A stretch of 26,050 bases of DNA from an uncultured Methanobrevibacter sp. (lineage in GTDB: Archaea > Methanobacteriota > Methanobacteria > Methanobacteriales > Methanobacteriaceae): positions 1-26,050 of the forward strand of contig NZ_CALCYR010000126.1 in NCBI RefSeq assembly GCF_937906425.1, read 5' to 3'. Shown here piece by piece: positions 8,160 to 15,381 of the stretch (positions are counted from its first letter, which is position 1; every line of letters starts with the position of its first letter). The position numbers were made by a program, and so were the translations under genes. The notes beneath the pieces were generated by a model. It made no database searches, was not told the DNA's origin, and saw only the letters and a list, made by a program, of their open reading frames with translations.

Positions 8160-8351
8160 TTAGTTATCTTCGATAGTAATACATTCATTTGGGCACATGT
8201 CGACGCAAACTTCACATAAAGTACATTCGTCTTCATGATCAGTTACAACTTTGTCTCCTTCAATGGAAAAGATTTCCATAGGACACATGTCTACACATTC
8301 ACCACATTCTGCATTTTCACATTTACTTGCATCAATAATAACATTTGACAT
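8160..8351 (-). CDS. 2x[4Fe-4S] ferredoxin
   Basis: The 63-residue acidic protein has two cluster motifs. The second is canonical, C43-x2-C46-x2-C49-x3-C53-P. The first is C11-x4-C16-x2-C19-x3-C23-P, with two extra residues between its first two cysteines. Each set of three plus the distal fourth cysteine would ligate one [4Fe-4S] cluster, making it a small soluble electron carrier; partner enzymes cannot be told from the sequence. ATG at 8351 follows GGTG by 5 nt. It lies between enolase and rpsB, each with its own gap, so it is probably a single-gene transcript with its own terminator. Confidence 0.9.
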   Translation of the reverse strand: MSNVIIDASKCENAECGECVDMCPMEIFSIEGDKVVTDHEDECTLCEVCVDMCPNECITIEDN

Positions 8352-8523
8352 TTTTACACCATTTTCTTCTTTTTATTGAAAAATATAATTTAATCAATAA
8401 ACATTAAAAAATAATAACCCACACACAGTTATTATATAATAAATTCTAGCCAATATAAATCACCATATTCAAACTAGCAAAATTAATAAATTATTCATTA
8501 TTAATATTACTTTCAATATATCC

Positions 8524-8565
8524 ATTTATATACTTTACTATAATTTACTATAATTTACTATTTAA
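8524..8565 (-). promoter_or_regulatory. Candidate ferredoxin promoter with in-phase 10-bp repeat
   Basis: On the minus strand a TATA box TATATAAA lies at about 8525-8532, preceded by 2.7 copies of a 10-bp repeat (TTTACTATAA on plus, 8534-8560). The repeat period equals one helical turn. The implied leader of the ferredoxin message is about 150 nt, which is long, so the assignment is tentative. Confidence 0.35.
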
Positions 8566-8598
8566 TAAAGTTTATCAATAAATTACCTATAATTTAAG

Positions 8599-8624
8599 AT
8601 AGGCGAATCGCTAAAAAAGCCTAT
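8599..8624 (-). terminator. Stem-loop downstream of enolase
   Basis: ATAGGC at 8599-8604 pairs with GCCTAT at 8619-8624 around a 14-nt loop containing a second small stem GCG-AAT-CGC. It lies about 90 nt after the enolase stop in a 364-bp gap that is otherwise featureless except for the ferredoxin promoter candidate. It may mark the enolase 3' end. Confidence 0.35.
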
Positions 8625-8715
8625 TTTAAATATAATCATGATTTTTGAAATTAAATTAAAATATTTAATTTGAATTTTAACATGCATAAGCGAATTAGAA
8701 ATTTAAACAATTCAC

Positions 8716-9963
8716 TTAAATCAATTCATTCATTTTAGGATTGGAGATTTCCTCACTAATACGAATGAGCTCATTTAATTTTGCAATTCTTTCTCCGCCA
8801 ATAGCACCGGTTTTAATAATAGGAGCACCGAAAGCCACTGCCAAGTGTGCAATGGTTTCATCACAGGTTTCTCCAGATCTATGAGATACAACAGGAACAA
8901 TATTGTTCTCTTTAGCCAACTTTACAGTTGCATAAGTCTCGCTTAATGAACCGATTTGATTAGGCTTGATAATGATTGCATTTGCAGCCTTTTTATCAAT
9001 TCCTTCCTGTAGGATTTGACTGTTGGTAACAAATAAGTCGTCTCCACAAACAAGACACTTATCAGAGACCTTGGAGTTTAATTCGGCAAATGAATCAAAG
9101 TCCTTCTCATCAAATGGATCCTCTACATAAAACATTCCATAGCTTTCAATCAAGTCCTTAACATACTCGATTTGCTCGCCGGAATCCCTTTCAATATTAT
9201 CTTGTGCAAAGACATATTTTTCCTTGCTTGCATCCCAGAATTCAGAAGAAGCCATATCCAAACCAGGTCTGATTGAAAAGCCAAGTTCATCACTTAACTC
9301 TTCACATGCACGTGATTGAATTTCCAATGCATCATAATTGCTTATATTTGGAATCCAGCCACCTTCATCACCTTTACCGCCAGTGAAATTAGGGTCTTTC
9401 TTTGCAATAAGTTCCTTTAATCTTTTATGAACGGCTACATTTGCAAAAACTGCATCCTGAATGTCCTTTGCGCCTACAGGAATTACCAAAAATTCCTGAA
9501 TGTCAGGAGCGTGAGGACCTGCATGAGCTCCGCCGTTCATCATATTACCTAAAGGATAAGGCAATTCGTTTACAAAATTACCACCTAAAAAATTATATAA
9601 TGGTAAATTATAAGCCATAGCTGCCGCCTTAGCTGCTGCCATGGAAACTGCTACAGTGGTGTTTCCACCAATAGCTGATAAGTTATCAGTTCCATCGATT
9701 TCATGTAATACTGCATCAATATCCTCAATATCTTCAGCAGACATACCAATAAGTTCAGAGGAAATTAAATCTTCAACCTCACTGATTACCTGATCCACTC
9801 CACCTTCAGGGAAAGAAACAACTTCACGAGAACCTGTACTTGCACCGCTAGGAGCAGCAGCTCTTCCGAAACCATTCCAGGTAATTATATCTACCTCAAC
9901 GGTAGGATTTCCTCGACTATCTAAAATCTTTCTAACACGAACATCTTCAATTACACTATCCAA
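8716..9963 (-). CDS. eno: Enolase (phosphopyruvate hydratase)
   Basis: The 415-residue enzyme interconverts 2-phosphoglycerate and phosphoenolpyruvate in glycolysis/gluconeogenesis. Visible motifs: DSRGNPTVEVD near the N-terminus, the mobile loop SGAST (39-43), KGDEGGW with catalytic E200, Mg ligands D236, E281 (EDPF) and D308 (GDD), catalytic K333 (IIKPNQIGSL) and H361 (SHRSGET), and the C-terminal KTGAIGGERIAKLNELIRI. The start codon is TTG at 9963; GAGGTG lies 5 nt upstream and the N-terminus MDSVIEDVRVRKILDSRGNP is that expected for methanogen enolases, so no ATG start is missed. It stands alone between two long gaps. Confidence 0.96.
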   Translation of the reverse strand: MDSVIEDVRVRKILDSRGNPTVEVDIITWNGFGRAAAPSGASTGSREVVSFPEGGVDQVISEVEDLISSELIGMSAEDIEDIDAVLHEIDGTDNLSAIGGNTTVAVSMAAAKAAAMAYNLPLYNFLGGNFVNELPYPLGNMMNGGAHAGPHAPDIQEFLVIPVGAKDIQDAVFANVAVHKRLKELIAKKDPNFTGGKGDEGGWIPNISNYDALEIQSRACEELSDELGFSIRPGLDMASSEFWDASKEKYVFAQDNIERDSGEQIEYVKDLIESYGMFYVEDPFDEKDFDSFAELNSKVSDKCLVCGDDLFVTNSQILQEGIDKKAANAIIIKPNQIGSLSETYATVKLAKENNIVPVVSHRSGETCDETIAHLAVAFGAPIIKTGAIGGERIAKLNELIRISEEISNPKMNELI

Positions 9964-10134
9964 AATAACACCTCAATGTTAATTAAATGGATTTGATTAA
10001 TTAAGAAATGCAATACAACCTGCATTTATGATTTTTAAGATTTTAATTAAGCTTAAATCATTTTTAATTATTTAATACAACCAATTATTATTTTTTTTGA
10101 TTATTTAATTAATATATTAATAAATAGCCAAATA

Positions 10135-10251
10135 ACTTAAATAAATCTTTTAATTTAAATAAATCAGTATTGACTTAAATAAATCTTTTAATTTAAATAA
10201 ATCAGTATTGACTTAAATAAATCATTTATTAATTTAAATAAATCATTATTG
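10135..10251. repeat. 38-bp tandem repeat, two exact copies plus one degenerate
   Basis: 10135-10172 and 10173-10210 are identical 38-base units beginning ACTTAAATAAATCTTTTAAT. 10211-10251 is a third copy with a 3-base insertion and substitutions, and a fourth starts at 10252. There are no unique spacers, so this is not a CRISPR array. Confidence 0.85.
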
Positions 10252-10660
10252 ACTTAAATAAGTCCAATAAACTATTAAATACACTATTTAAATATTAAAT
10301 AAATTTAATAATTTTCCTATGCCAACTAAAATAGAATTCAATTGTCTTACCATAAAATCTATAATGGATTAAAAATCATAAAAAAACTAGAAGGTTGATT
10401 TATAGATTGCATATGATATTCTTAAATAAATAAATTTGAAATAAATTAAAATAACAAATTTATAATAATATTAAGTATTTTATCATTTAAATACTTAATT
10501 ATAAATTAATTCTAATTTTAATAAAATTTTATACTTTAATGAAAATTTTAATTAAATTAAAGTTTTTTAATGTTTAAAATAAATTTTAAACTTAAAAGTT
10601 TTGTAAAAAAACTGTTTTCTTTTTAATTTTTAATCTTAAAACAAATCATGAATGACTTAA

Positions 10661-10735
10661 TTTAAATTATTTGCAAATTTAAAATATTGGAATTAAATTA
10701 AAATTATTTAAATTATTTGCAAATTTAAAATATTG
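10661..10735. repeat. 29-bp direct repeat containing palindrome ATTTGCAAAT
   Basis: 10661-10689 and 10707-10735 are exact copies, 46 bp apart start to start. Each contains the 10-bp palindrome ATTTGCAAAT. They lie 50-125 bp past the rpoK stop codon. Duplicated operator or trailer duplication are both possible. Confidence 0.75.
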
Positions 10736-10784
10736 AAATTAAAATTAAAATTAAAAAAGAATAAAGATCAAAGAATAAAATTAA

Positions 10785-11003
10785 TTATTCTTTAGGTCTA
10801 ACATCTAAAGGTAAAATACCTAATTCAAGTTCTTTGGTAGCTATGTCAATAGGATCAAGAGAATCCGCATTTTTAATAAACTTGTCTATTTCCTTATGTT
10901 CCATAGGTTTAGCTCCCATGGAAAGTTGAATAGCTCTTGCACCTAAAACTCTAGCCTTTTCAAATCTTGTTAATTTTTTTGTAGTGCCTTTTTTTGCAGC
11001 CAT
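10785..11003 (-). CDS. rpoK: DNA-directed RNA polymerase subunit K (Rpo6, omega homologue)
   Basis: The 72-residue protein is the archaeal homologue of bacterial omega and eukaryotic Rpb6, which helps assemble RNA polymerase. The diagnostic stretch is LTRFEKARVLGARAIQLSMGA followed by acidic-basic C-terminal ATKELELGILPLDVRPKE. A lysine-rich N-terminus (AAKKGTTKKL) precedes it. ATG at 11003 follows AGGAG with an 8-nt gap. rpoN is 132 bp upstream in the same direction, so the pair may share a transcript. Confidence 0.94.
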   Translation of the reverse strand: MAAKKGTTKKLTRFEKARVLGARAIQLSMGAKPMEHKEIDKFIKNADSLDPIDIATKELELGILPLDVRPKE

Positions 11004-11135
11004 TATTTAACTCCTAATTATTATAAAAATAATTAATAGTATAAACTATTAATAGCTTAGATTCTCAAAAAACTTTTTAAATTAAAATTAAGTGAATAAT
11101 CTCTTTCTAAATAATAAAAATAAAAAAGGATAAGA

Positions 11136-11306
11136 TTATTCCCAAGTTTCTACATGAGAAATTAGCATTCTTCTACAACAATATCTAGTAATACCCATAT
11201 CATCCAAAATCTCTTTTGAATTTTCACCATCTGCTAATCTGCTTTGATATTCCTCAAAAAAGGCAGAGACGGGTTTTCCACAACTAATACAACGTATAGG
11301 TATCAT
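11136..11306 (-). CDS. rpoN: DNA-directed RNA polymerase subunit N (Rpo10)
   Basis: This is the zinc-binding subunit homologous to eukaryotic Rpb10. The N-terminal MIPIRCISCGKPVS and YCCRRML give the family CxxC...CC zinc site. The frame opens further upstream at 11336, but the ATG at 11306 begins the conserved MIPIRC, has AAGGAAATG-type Shine-Dalgarno ahead of it and gives 56 residues, the usual length. The U-rich sequence after the stop (11100-11130) may end transcription. A 365-bp gap separates it from S9. Confidence 0.94.
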   Translation of the reverse strand: MIPIRCISCGKPVSAFFEEYQSRLADGENSKEILDDMGITRYCCRRMLISHVETWE

Positions 11307-11671
11307 ATAATCATTTCCTTTTTTTAAATAAAACAAAATTAAATAATAATTAAATTATTTAACTGGTTCTTAATTTGAATTTTACTAATAAATTAATTTG
11401 AAATTAGAGACTTAATTAAAGCTTCTAATTCAAGTAAATTTATTTTTTCCATTAATTAATGAATAAAACATAAATAAAGGGATTATTTAAGTTTATAAAT
11501 TAATTAATTTAACATGAATCCAAATAATCAAGAATTATTAAAATTATAAAAATTTTGATTAATCGATTCTACAGATTTTAAAATTTTACATGGAATTAAT
11601 TAAATAAAAATCAATAATAATTTTTTGAATTTAATTAATTGTAAAATGTAAAATTTTGTATAAAAATACAA
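11307..11671. other. 365-bp intergenic region, AT-rich
   Basis: It separates rpoN from the upstream S9 gene and presumably holds the rpoN promoter. I see no ORF with a binding site and no RNA gene. The S9-proximal end has a hairpin, listed separately. Confidence 0.45.
11642..11671 (-). terminator. Hairpin at the S9 stop codon
   Basis: TTGTAT (11656-11661) pairs with ATACAA (11666-11671) around AAAA, immediately after the S9 stop codon. On the minus strand it is followed by AATTTTACATTTTAC. It may mark the end of the S13-to-S9 operon; stem is only 6 AT-rich pairs. Confidence 0.35.
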
Positions 11672-12070
11672 TTATCTGTAACTTTTTTGTTTACGAGCTC
11701 TAGCTCCAGGACCACCGTATTTCTTAGGTTCGGAACGTCTTGGATCTCCTACTAACATGGTTCTGTCATATTGAGTATAAATCTCTTTTAAGTCCATGTC
11801 TTGAGTCCATTGCACTAAACCTTTAGCAATTACCATACGTGCAGCTTCAGCTTGGCCCATAACTCCTCCACCATTAACTCTAACAGAGATGTCCACTTCG
11901 TTTGCAACTTCTCCTGCTAATTCTAATGGTTCGGTTAATTTTAAACGTGCAAGTTCTGGAGAATAAAGTTCTAAAGGAACCTTATTAATTCTTATTTTAC
12001 CAGTACCTTCTCTTACAGTACCTCTTGCAATAGCTGTTTTACGCTTACCGCTAGTATGAACAACTTTCAT
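11672..12070 (-). CDS. rpsI: 30S ribosomal protein S9
   Basis: Archaeal uS9, whose C-terminal tail reaches the ribosomal P site. The start MKVVHTSGKRKTAIARG is conserved, as are RVNGGGVMGQAEAARMVIAKGL and the basic tail GGPGARARKQKSYR. The open frame extends upstream to 12112, but the ATG at 12070 has GGAGTG ahead of it and gives the usual 132 residues. It is last in the S13-S4-S11-RpoD-L18e-L13-S9 run; L13 ends 69 bp upstream. Confidence 0.95.
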   Translation of the reverse strand: MKVVHTSGKRKTAIARGTVREGTGKIRINKVPLELYSPELARLKLTEPLELAGEVANEVDISVRVNGGGVMGQAEAARMVIAKGLVQWTQDMDLKEIYTQYDRTMLVGDPRRSEPKKYGGPGARARKQKSYR

Positions 12071-12139
12071 AAAATTACACTCCGTAGTTAATATAATTCG
12101 TATAATACTCATTATAGAGAAAAACCAAACGTGATAAAT

Positions 12140-12568
12140 CTATTCGAATTTAGCACCTAAAAGTTTGGAAATTTCTCCTAATTCCATTCCTTTCTTAATG
12201 TCATTATATTCAGCTTCAGGCATGGTTATAAGTTCAGCATCAGCGTATTCTTCAGGAACACCGACAAATGCTTTAAATCCTTTAAAAGCAGTTCTGCCTT
12301 TTGCTTTTTTCATAGGTAACATACCTCTTACGGTTCTTCTGAATATATCTTCTGGTCTTCTTGGGTATTTAGGACCTAAGTCACGAGGGTTGGAGATACT
12401 TGCTCTGTCAACTCTTTGTTTGTACTTAGCATAAGCCCAATCTTTATTACCAGTTAACATTATTTTTTCAGCGTTGAGAACTACAATCTCTTCGCCTTCA
12501 AGAAGATTCTTACTTACAACGCTAGCAAGTCTTCCTAAAATATGTCCTTCACCGTTAATAATCATCAT
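12140..12568 (-). CDS. rplM: 50S ribosomal protein L13
   Basis: Archaeal uL13, 142 residues, large-subunit protein. MIINGEGHILGRLASVVSKNLLEGEEIVVLNAE is the conserved N-terminal fold, with NPRDLGPKYPRRPEDIFRRTVRGMLP central and a C-terminal acidic helix. Two adjacent ATGs (12568, 12565) lie behind GGTGTTAAA; the second may be used and would remove one residue. It follows L18e by 20 nt and so belongs to the same operon. Confidence 0.95.
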   Translation of the reverse strand: MMIINGEGHILGRLASVVSKNLLEGEEIVVLNAEKIMLTGNKDWAYAKYKQRVDRASISNPRDLGPKYPRRPEDIFRRTVRGMLPMKKAKGRTAFKGFKAFVGVPEEYADAELITMPEAEYNDIKKGMELGEISKLLGAKFE

Positions 12569-12588
12569 TTTAACACCATTCCCTAAGC

Positions 12589-12954
12589 TTATAACATAAT
12601 CTTAACATTACTACCTTTAGGATTGCTTTCTGCAAGTTCAGCTATGGAAACAGCTTCACAACCAGCCTTTTCCAATTTTGCTATTGCATTTTTAGAAAAT
12701 CCTAATGCAGCAACAGTAACTTTGTGGTCTAATTTACCATCAGATAATACTTTACCAGGAATAACTACTGCTTCCCCTTCTTCAGTATTCTTATTAATGT
12801 GGGAAAGACTTACTTCAGCTTGGTTTCTGCAAGGTTTTTCAAGTTTTATTGCAACATCTTTCCAAATAGCTACTCCTTCATCATAAGATTGTTTTCTAAG
12901 ATTTTTAATAAGTGCAATAAGGTTAGGATTAGTTTTCTTAATTTCTCTAGCCAT
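12589..12954 (-). CDS. rpl18e: 50S ribosomal protein L18e
   Basis: Archaeal/eukaryotic eL18, 121 residues, homologous in fold to bacterial L15. Characteristic stretches are KTNPNLIALIKNLRKQSYDEGVAIWKDVA, VVIPGKVLSDGKLDHKVTVAALGFS and the C-terminal NPKGSNVKIML. Its ATG is 2 nt past the rpoD stop, and its GGAGG site lies inside the rpoD 3' end, so translation of the two is probably coupled. Confidence 0.95.
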   Translation of the reverse strand: MAREIKKTNPNLIALIKNLRKQSYDEGVAIWKDVAIKLEKPCRNQAEVSLSHINKNTEEGEAVVIPGKVLSDGKLDHKVTVAALGFSKNAIAKLEKAGCEAVSIAELAESNPKGSNVKIML

Positions 12955-12956
12955 TA

Positions 12957-13784
12957 TTAGCTTCCTCCTTCACTAAATGTGATAAACTCGTCTGTTTTAG
13001 CATCTAAAACATCACAAGCTTTTAATAAAACCTCTTTAGGAGGCATTGATCCATCAGTTTCAATTTTAAAAATAAAATCATTTTCATGATACCCGACATT
13101 AATAAATTTAGAATCTGCCGCATTTGCAGCTCTAACGCAAGCCTTACAAAGAGAACAGTTTTCAATGTCTACAACATCGATTTTCTTTTCCTCTTCGTCG
13201 ATTTCCAAAACACCTTTTGGACATGCCTCAGCTGCTGCAAAGACTACATCCTCATCTTCATTAAAGGTGATTTTAGGATATTGCTTATAAATGCAAACTG
13301 TTGTAGGAACCCATTTTGCATGTTCCTTACCAATTCCCAATTTTGCTACAGCTTCCAAATCAACCTCTTGATCTTCTTTCAATTTCAAGAGAGGTATGGT
13401 ATCATATACCGGTTTAATTTTTGAGTCACCACAAGATACTAAATCTCCGGAATGAACTGTCTTAGGACCAATTTCATTTAAGGAAAATGAAACACTGCAT
13501 CTAGGACAGTATTCTCCCTTTTCTGCATCACAGGTACAATCTTCAGGAAGGACTAAACCTTCAATGGATTCCAAATCAGAAACTAAAGGAGTTAAACCTA
13601 ATCTGTGAGCCAATACTTCATCAAACATAGCAGAATCATTCTTAACTATGAACACATCTTCAATAGCTAATTTAGGAACTTTCATCATAGCAATTCTTCT
13701 AATAGCGTTAACGAAAGGTACTTCTGCATCACGGACTATAAATTCCATTGAATAATCATCTTGCTTTTTGACATCAATTTCCAT
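12957..13784 (-). CDS. rpoD: DNA-directed RNA polymerase subunit D (Rpo3) with Fe-S domain
   Basis: The 275-residue protein is the archaeal counterpart of bacterial alpha N-terminal domain and eukaryotic Rpb3. The assembly motif VPFVNAIRRIAMMKVPKLAIEDV lies at about 22-44. A ferredoxin-like insert contains C188-P, C210, C213 and C216 (NCSLCKACVRA), enough for one [4Fe-4S] cluster; a second set seen in some archaeal subunits is missing. An upstream CTCDAEKGEYCPRC cluster (C83, C85, C93, C96) could bind zinc. The ATG at 13784 follows AGAAGGG by 7 nt. S11 is 12 nt upstream and L18e 2 nt downstream. The name is not related to bacterial sigma-70 rpoD. Confidence 0.95.
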   Translation of the reverse strand: MEIDVKKQDDYSMEFIVRDAEVPFVNAIRRIAMMKVPKLAIEDVFIVKNDSAMFDEVLAHRLGLTPLVSDLESIEGLVLPEDCTCDAEKGEYCPRCSVSFSLNEIGPKTVHSGDLVSCGDSKIKPVYDTIPLLKLKEDQEVDLEAVAKLGIGKEHAKWVPTTVCIYKQYPKITFNEDEDVVFAAAEACPKGVLEIDEEEKKIDVVDIENCSLCKACVRAANAADSKFINVGYHENDFIFKIETDGSMPPKEVLLKACDVLDAKTDEFITFSEGGS

Positions 13785-13796
13785 ATTAAACCCTTC

Positions 13797-14189
13797 TTAT
13801 ACTCTTCTTCCTCTTTTACCGCCAGGTCTTCCAGTACCGTCATGAGGTATAGGAGTTATATCTTCAATTTTACCAATTTTAATTCCAGCTCTTGCCAAAG
13901 CACGAATTGTTGCTTGTGCACCAGGACCTGGACTTCTAGGACCATTTCCACCAGGAGCTCTTACTCTTATGTGTAAACCTACAAAACCTTTTTCCTTTGC
14001 ATCTTCAGCTGCTCTGTTAGCTGCTTCCATAGCTGCAAAAGGAGATGATTGCTGTCTGTCTGCACGTACTACTTTACCACCAGACCATTGGCAGATGGTT
14101 TCAGCTCCAGTAATATCAGTTACAGTTAAGATAGTATTGTTAAAGGATGAATAAATATTAGCTATTCCCCATTTTTCATCTTTTGCCAT
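13797..14189 (-). CDS. rpsK: 30S ribosomal protein S11
   Basis: Archaeal uS11, 130 residues. WGIANIYSSFNNTILTVTDITGAETICQWSGGK, the HIRVRAPGGNGPRSPGPGAQATIRALARAG segment and the C-terminal TPIPHDGTGRPGGKRGRRV are diagnostic. It binds 16S rRNA in the platform. AAGGTG lies 8 nt before the ATG and overlaps the stop of S4, which ends 11 nt upstream. rpoD follows 12 nt later. Confidence 0.96.
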   Translation of the reverse strand: MAKDEKWGIANIYSSFNNTILTVTDITGAETICQWSGGKVVRADRQQSSPFAAMEAANRAAEDAKEKGFVGLHIRVRAPGGNGPRSPGPGAQATIRALARAGIKIGKIEDITPIPHDGTGRPGGKRGRRV

Positions 14190-14200
14190 AATTACACACC

Positions 14201-14737
14201 TTATTCATTTTCTCCAGCTTGAGTAGCTGCTTTATTATATTCTTCAATCTGTTTAGCTACTGGTGAAGAGTGGTAGAAACCAATTGCCTCTTCTTCTCCT
14301 CTTTTAACTACATAACTTGGAGAATTAATCTTCTTGCCGTTTAAAGCAATGTGTCCGTGTACAACAAACATTCTTGCTTCTTTAGCAGTGCGAGCTAAAC
14401 CTTTTTGGAAAACAATAGTTTGTAATCTTCTTCTTAAAATATCTTCAACAGTTAAGTCTAAAATATTTTCTAACTGTGCACCTTCATCAAGAACACCGGT
14501 TCTTTTTAAGTGTCCTAATAACTCTTCAGTTTCTACTTTAACCTGATCAGCGGAAAAACCAAGTAAGTACCTTGCTTCCCTACTGTATTTTCTAACTAAA
14601 GTATCAGCTTTCCAAATTTCTTTCTTGTTTTTTAAGCCGTATTTAGACATTAATTTATTTTCAGTTTTAATTCTTTCTGCATTCCAAGGATGAGGTGGTG
14701 TATTATACTTTTTCCTTGCTTTTCTTGGATGTCCCAT
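14201..14737 (-). CDS. rpsD: 30S ribosomal protein S4
   Basis: Archaeal uS4, 178 residues. The start MGHPRKARKKYNTPPHPW and the S4 RNA-binding domain (ILRRRLQTIVFQKGLARTAKEARMFVVHGHIALNGKKINSPSYVV, about 100-145) are clear. A GTG at 14743 is in frame but only 2 nt from the GGAG site; the ATG at 14737 is 8 nt from it and is chosen. A 179-bp spacer with a tandem duplication separates it from S13. Confidence 0.95.
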   Translation of the reverse strand: MGHPRKARKKYNTPPHPWNAERIKTENKLMSKYGLKNKKEIWKADTLVRKYSREARYLLGFSADQVKVETEELLGHLKRTGVLDEGAQLENILDLTVEDILRRRLQTIVFQKGLARTAKEARMFVVHGHIALNGKKINSPSYVVKRGEEEAIGFYHSSPVAKQIEEYNKAATQAGENE

Positions 14738-14774
14738 AATCACATCTCCCTATTTAGATTATAAATATCAGAAT

Positions 14775-14856
14775 AATAATTCAATTCCTTTTGATAAGAA
14801 ATTCAGAATCATTTAAATAATTCGATTGCTTTTGATAAGAAATTCAGAATCATTTA
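14775..14856. repeat. 41-bp tandem duplication between S13 and S4
   Basis: 14775-14815 and 14816-14856 match at 39 of 41 positions; the differences are AATTC versus GATTG. The unit contains CTTTTGATAAGAAATTCAGA. It fills half of the 179-bp spacer between two otherwise tightly linked ribosomal genes, so it would be transcribed inside the operon. Confidence 0.85.
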
Positions 14857-14916
14857 ATTTCTGTAATTTTTAAATTTTCATGTTTACCTAGTTCTAAAAA
14901 ATTAAATATAATTTAA

Positions 14917-15366
14917 TTATCTTCTAGAACGACTTACACCGACAGTAGAACTGTGTCTGAAAGTAGATTTAGTTCTTTGTCCTCTAACAGGTAAACCAAC
15001 TTCATGTCTTCTTCCTTTGTAACTTCTGGTCTTTTTCATTCTGTTTAAATCATCTCTTAAAGTCATGTCAAGATCAGATTCAATTAAATGAAGGTCGTCA
15101 CCAGTAGTGTAATCGTTACGTCTGTTTAACATCCAACTAGGAATGTCAAATTTTTGAGGATTTTCTAAAAGTTCTTCAATTTTTAAGATTTCTTCCTCAG
15201 AGGTGTAACCGATTTTTTCTTCAGTATTTAAACCTAAAGTAAGACAGATAGATCTAGATAAGGATAATCCAACACCTTTAATCTCAGTTAAAGCTTGTTC
15301 AATTTTTTTGTTACCATCTACGTCCTTTCTGGATATACGCACTAAGTGCTTAAAGTCGTCTTCCAT
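14917..15366 (-). CDS. rpsM: 30S ribosomal protein S13
   Basis: Archaeal uS13, 149 residues, in the head of the small subunit contacting the P-site tRNA and L5. FKHLVRISRKDVDGNKKIEQALTEIKGVGLSLSR at the N-terminus, the helix-two-turn-helix, and the C-terminal GLPVRGQRTKSTFRHSSTVGVSRSRR are family features. An ATG at 15381 overlaps the GGAGGT site; the ATG at 15366 is 7 nt past it and starts MEDDFKHLVRI, so I chose it. It is the first gene of the operon; a 459-bp structured gap lies upstream. Confidence 0.95.
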   Translation of the reverse strand: MEDDFKHLVRISRKDVDGNKKIEQALTEIKGVGLSLSRSICLTLGLNTEEKIGYTSEEEILKIEELLENPQKFDIPSWMLNRRNDYTTGDDLHLIESDLDMTLRDDLNRMKKTRSYKGRRHEVGLPVRGQRTKSTFRHSSTVGVSRSRR

Positions 15367-15381
15367 TAAAGTAACCTCCAT

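Larger units (their letters stand above)
9964..10784. other. 821-bp intergenic region with repeats and an enolase-leader hairpin
   Basis: Upstream of enolase, AAATGCA (10006-10012) and TGCATTT (10021-10027) form a perfect 7-bp stem with an 8-nt loop, 43 nt before the start codon. Further out are a 38-bp tandem repeat and a 29-bp direct repeat, listed separately. The rest is AT-rich; a 17-codon frame at 10319-10372 lacks a binding site and is not called. Confidence 0.5.

Noticed and set aside
10135..10251. CRISPR array
   Set aside because: Repeats are directly adjacent with no unique spacers, are AT-only in character, and no cas genes are present.
10319..10372. 17-codon ORF MPTKIEFNCLTIKSIMD
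   Set aside because: No ribosome binding site, too short to distinguish from chance, and no neighbour to support it.
11306..11336. Longer N-terminus for rpoN
   Set aside because: The conserved family start MIPIRC and its ribosome binding site place the start at 11306; the same reasoning trims S9, S13, S4, mvk and the M48 gene.
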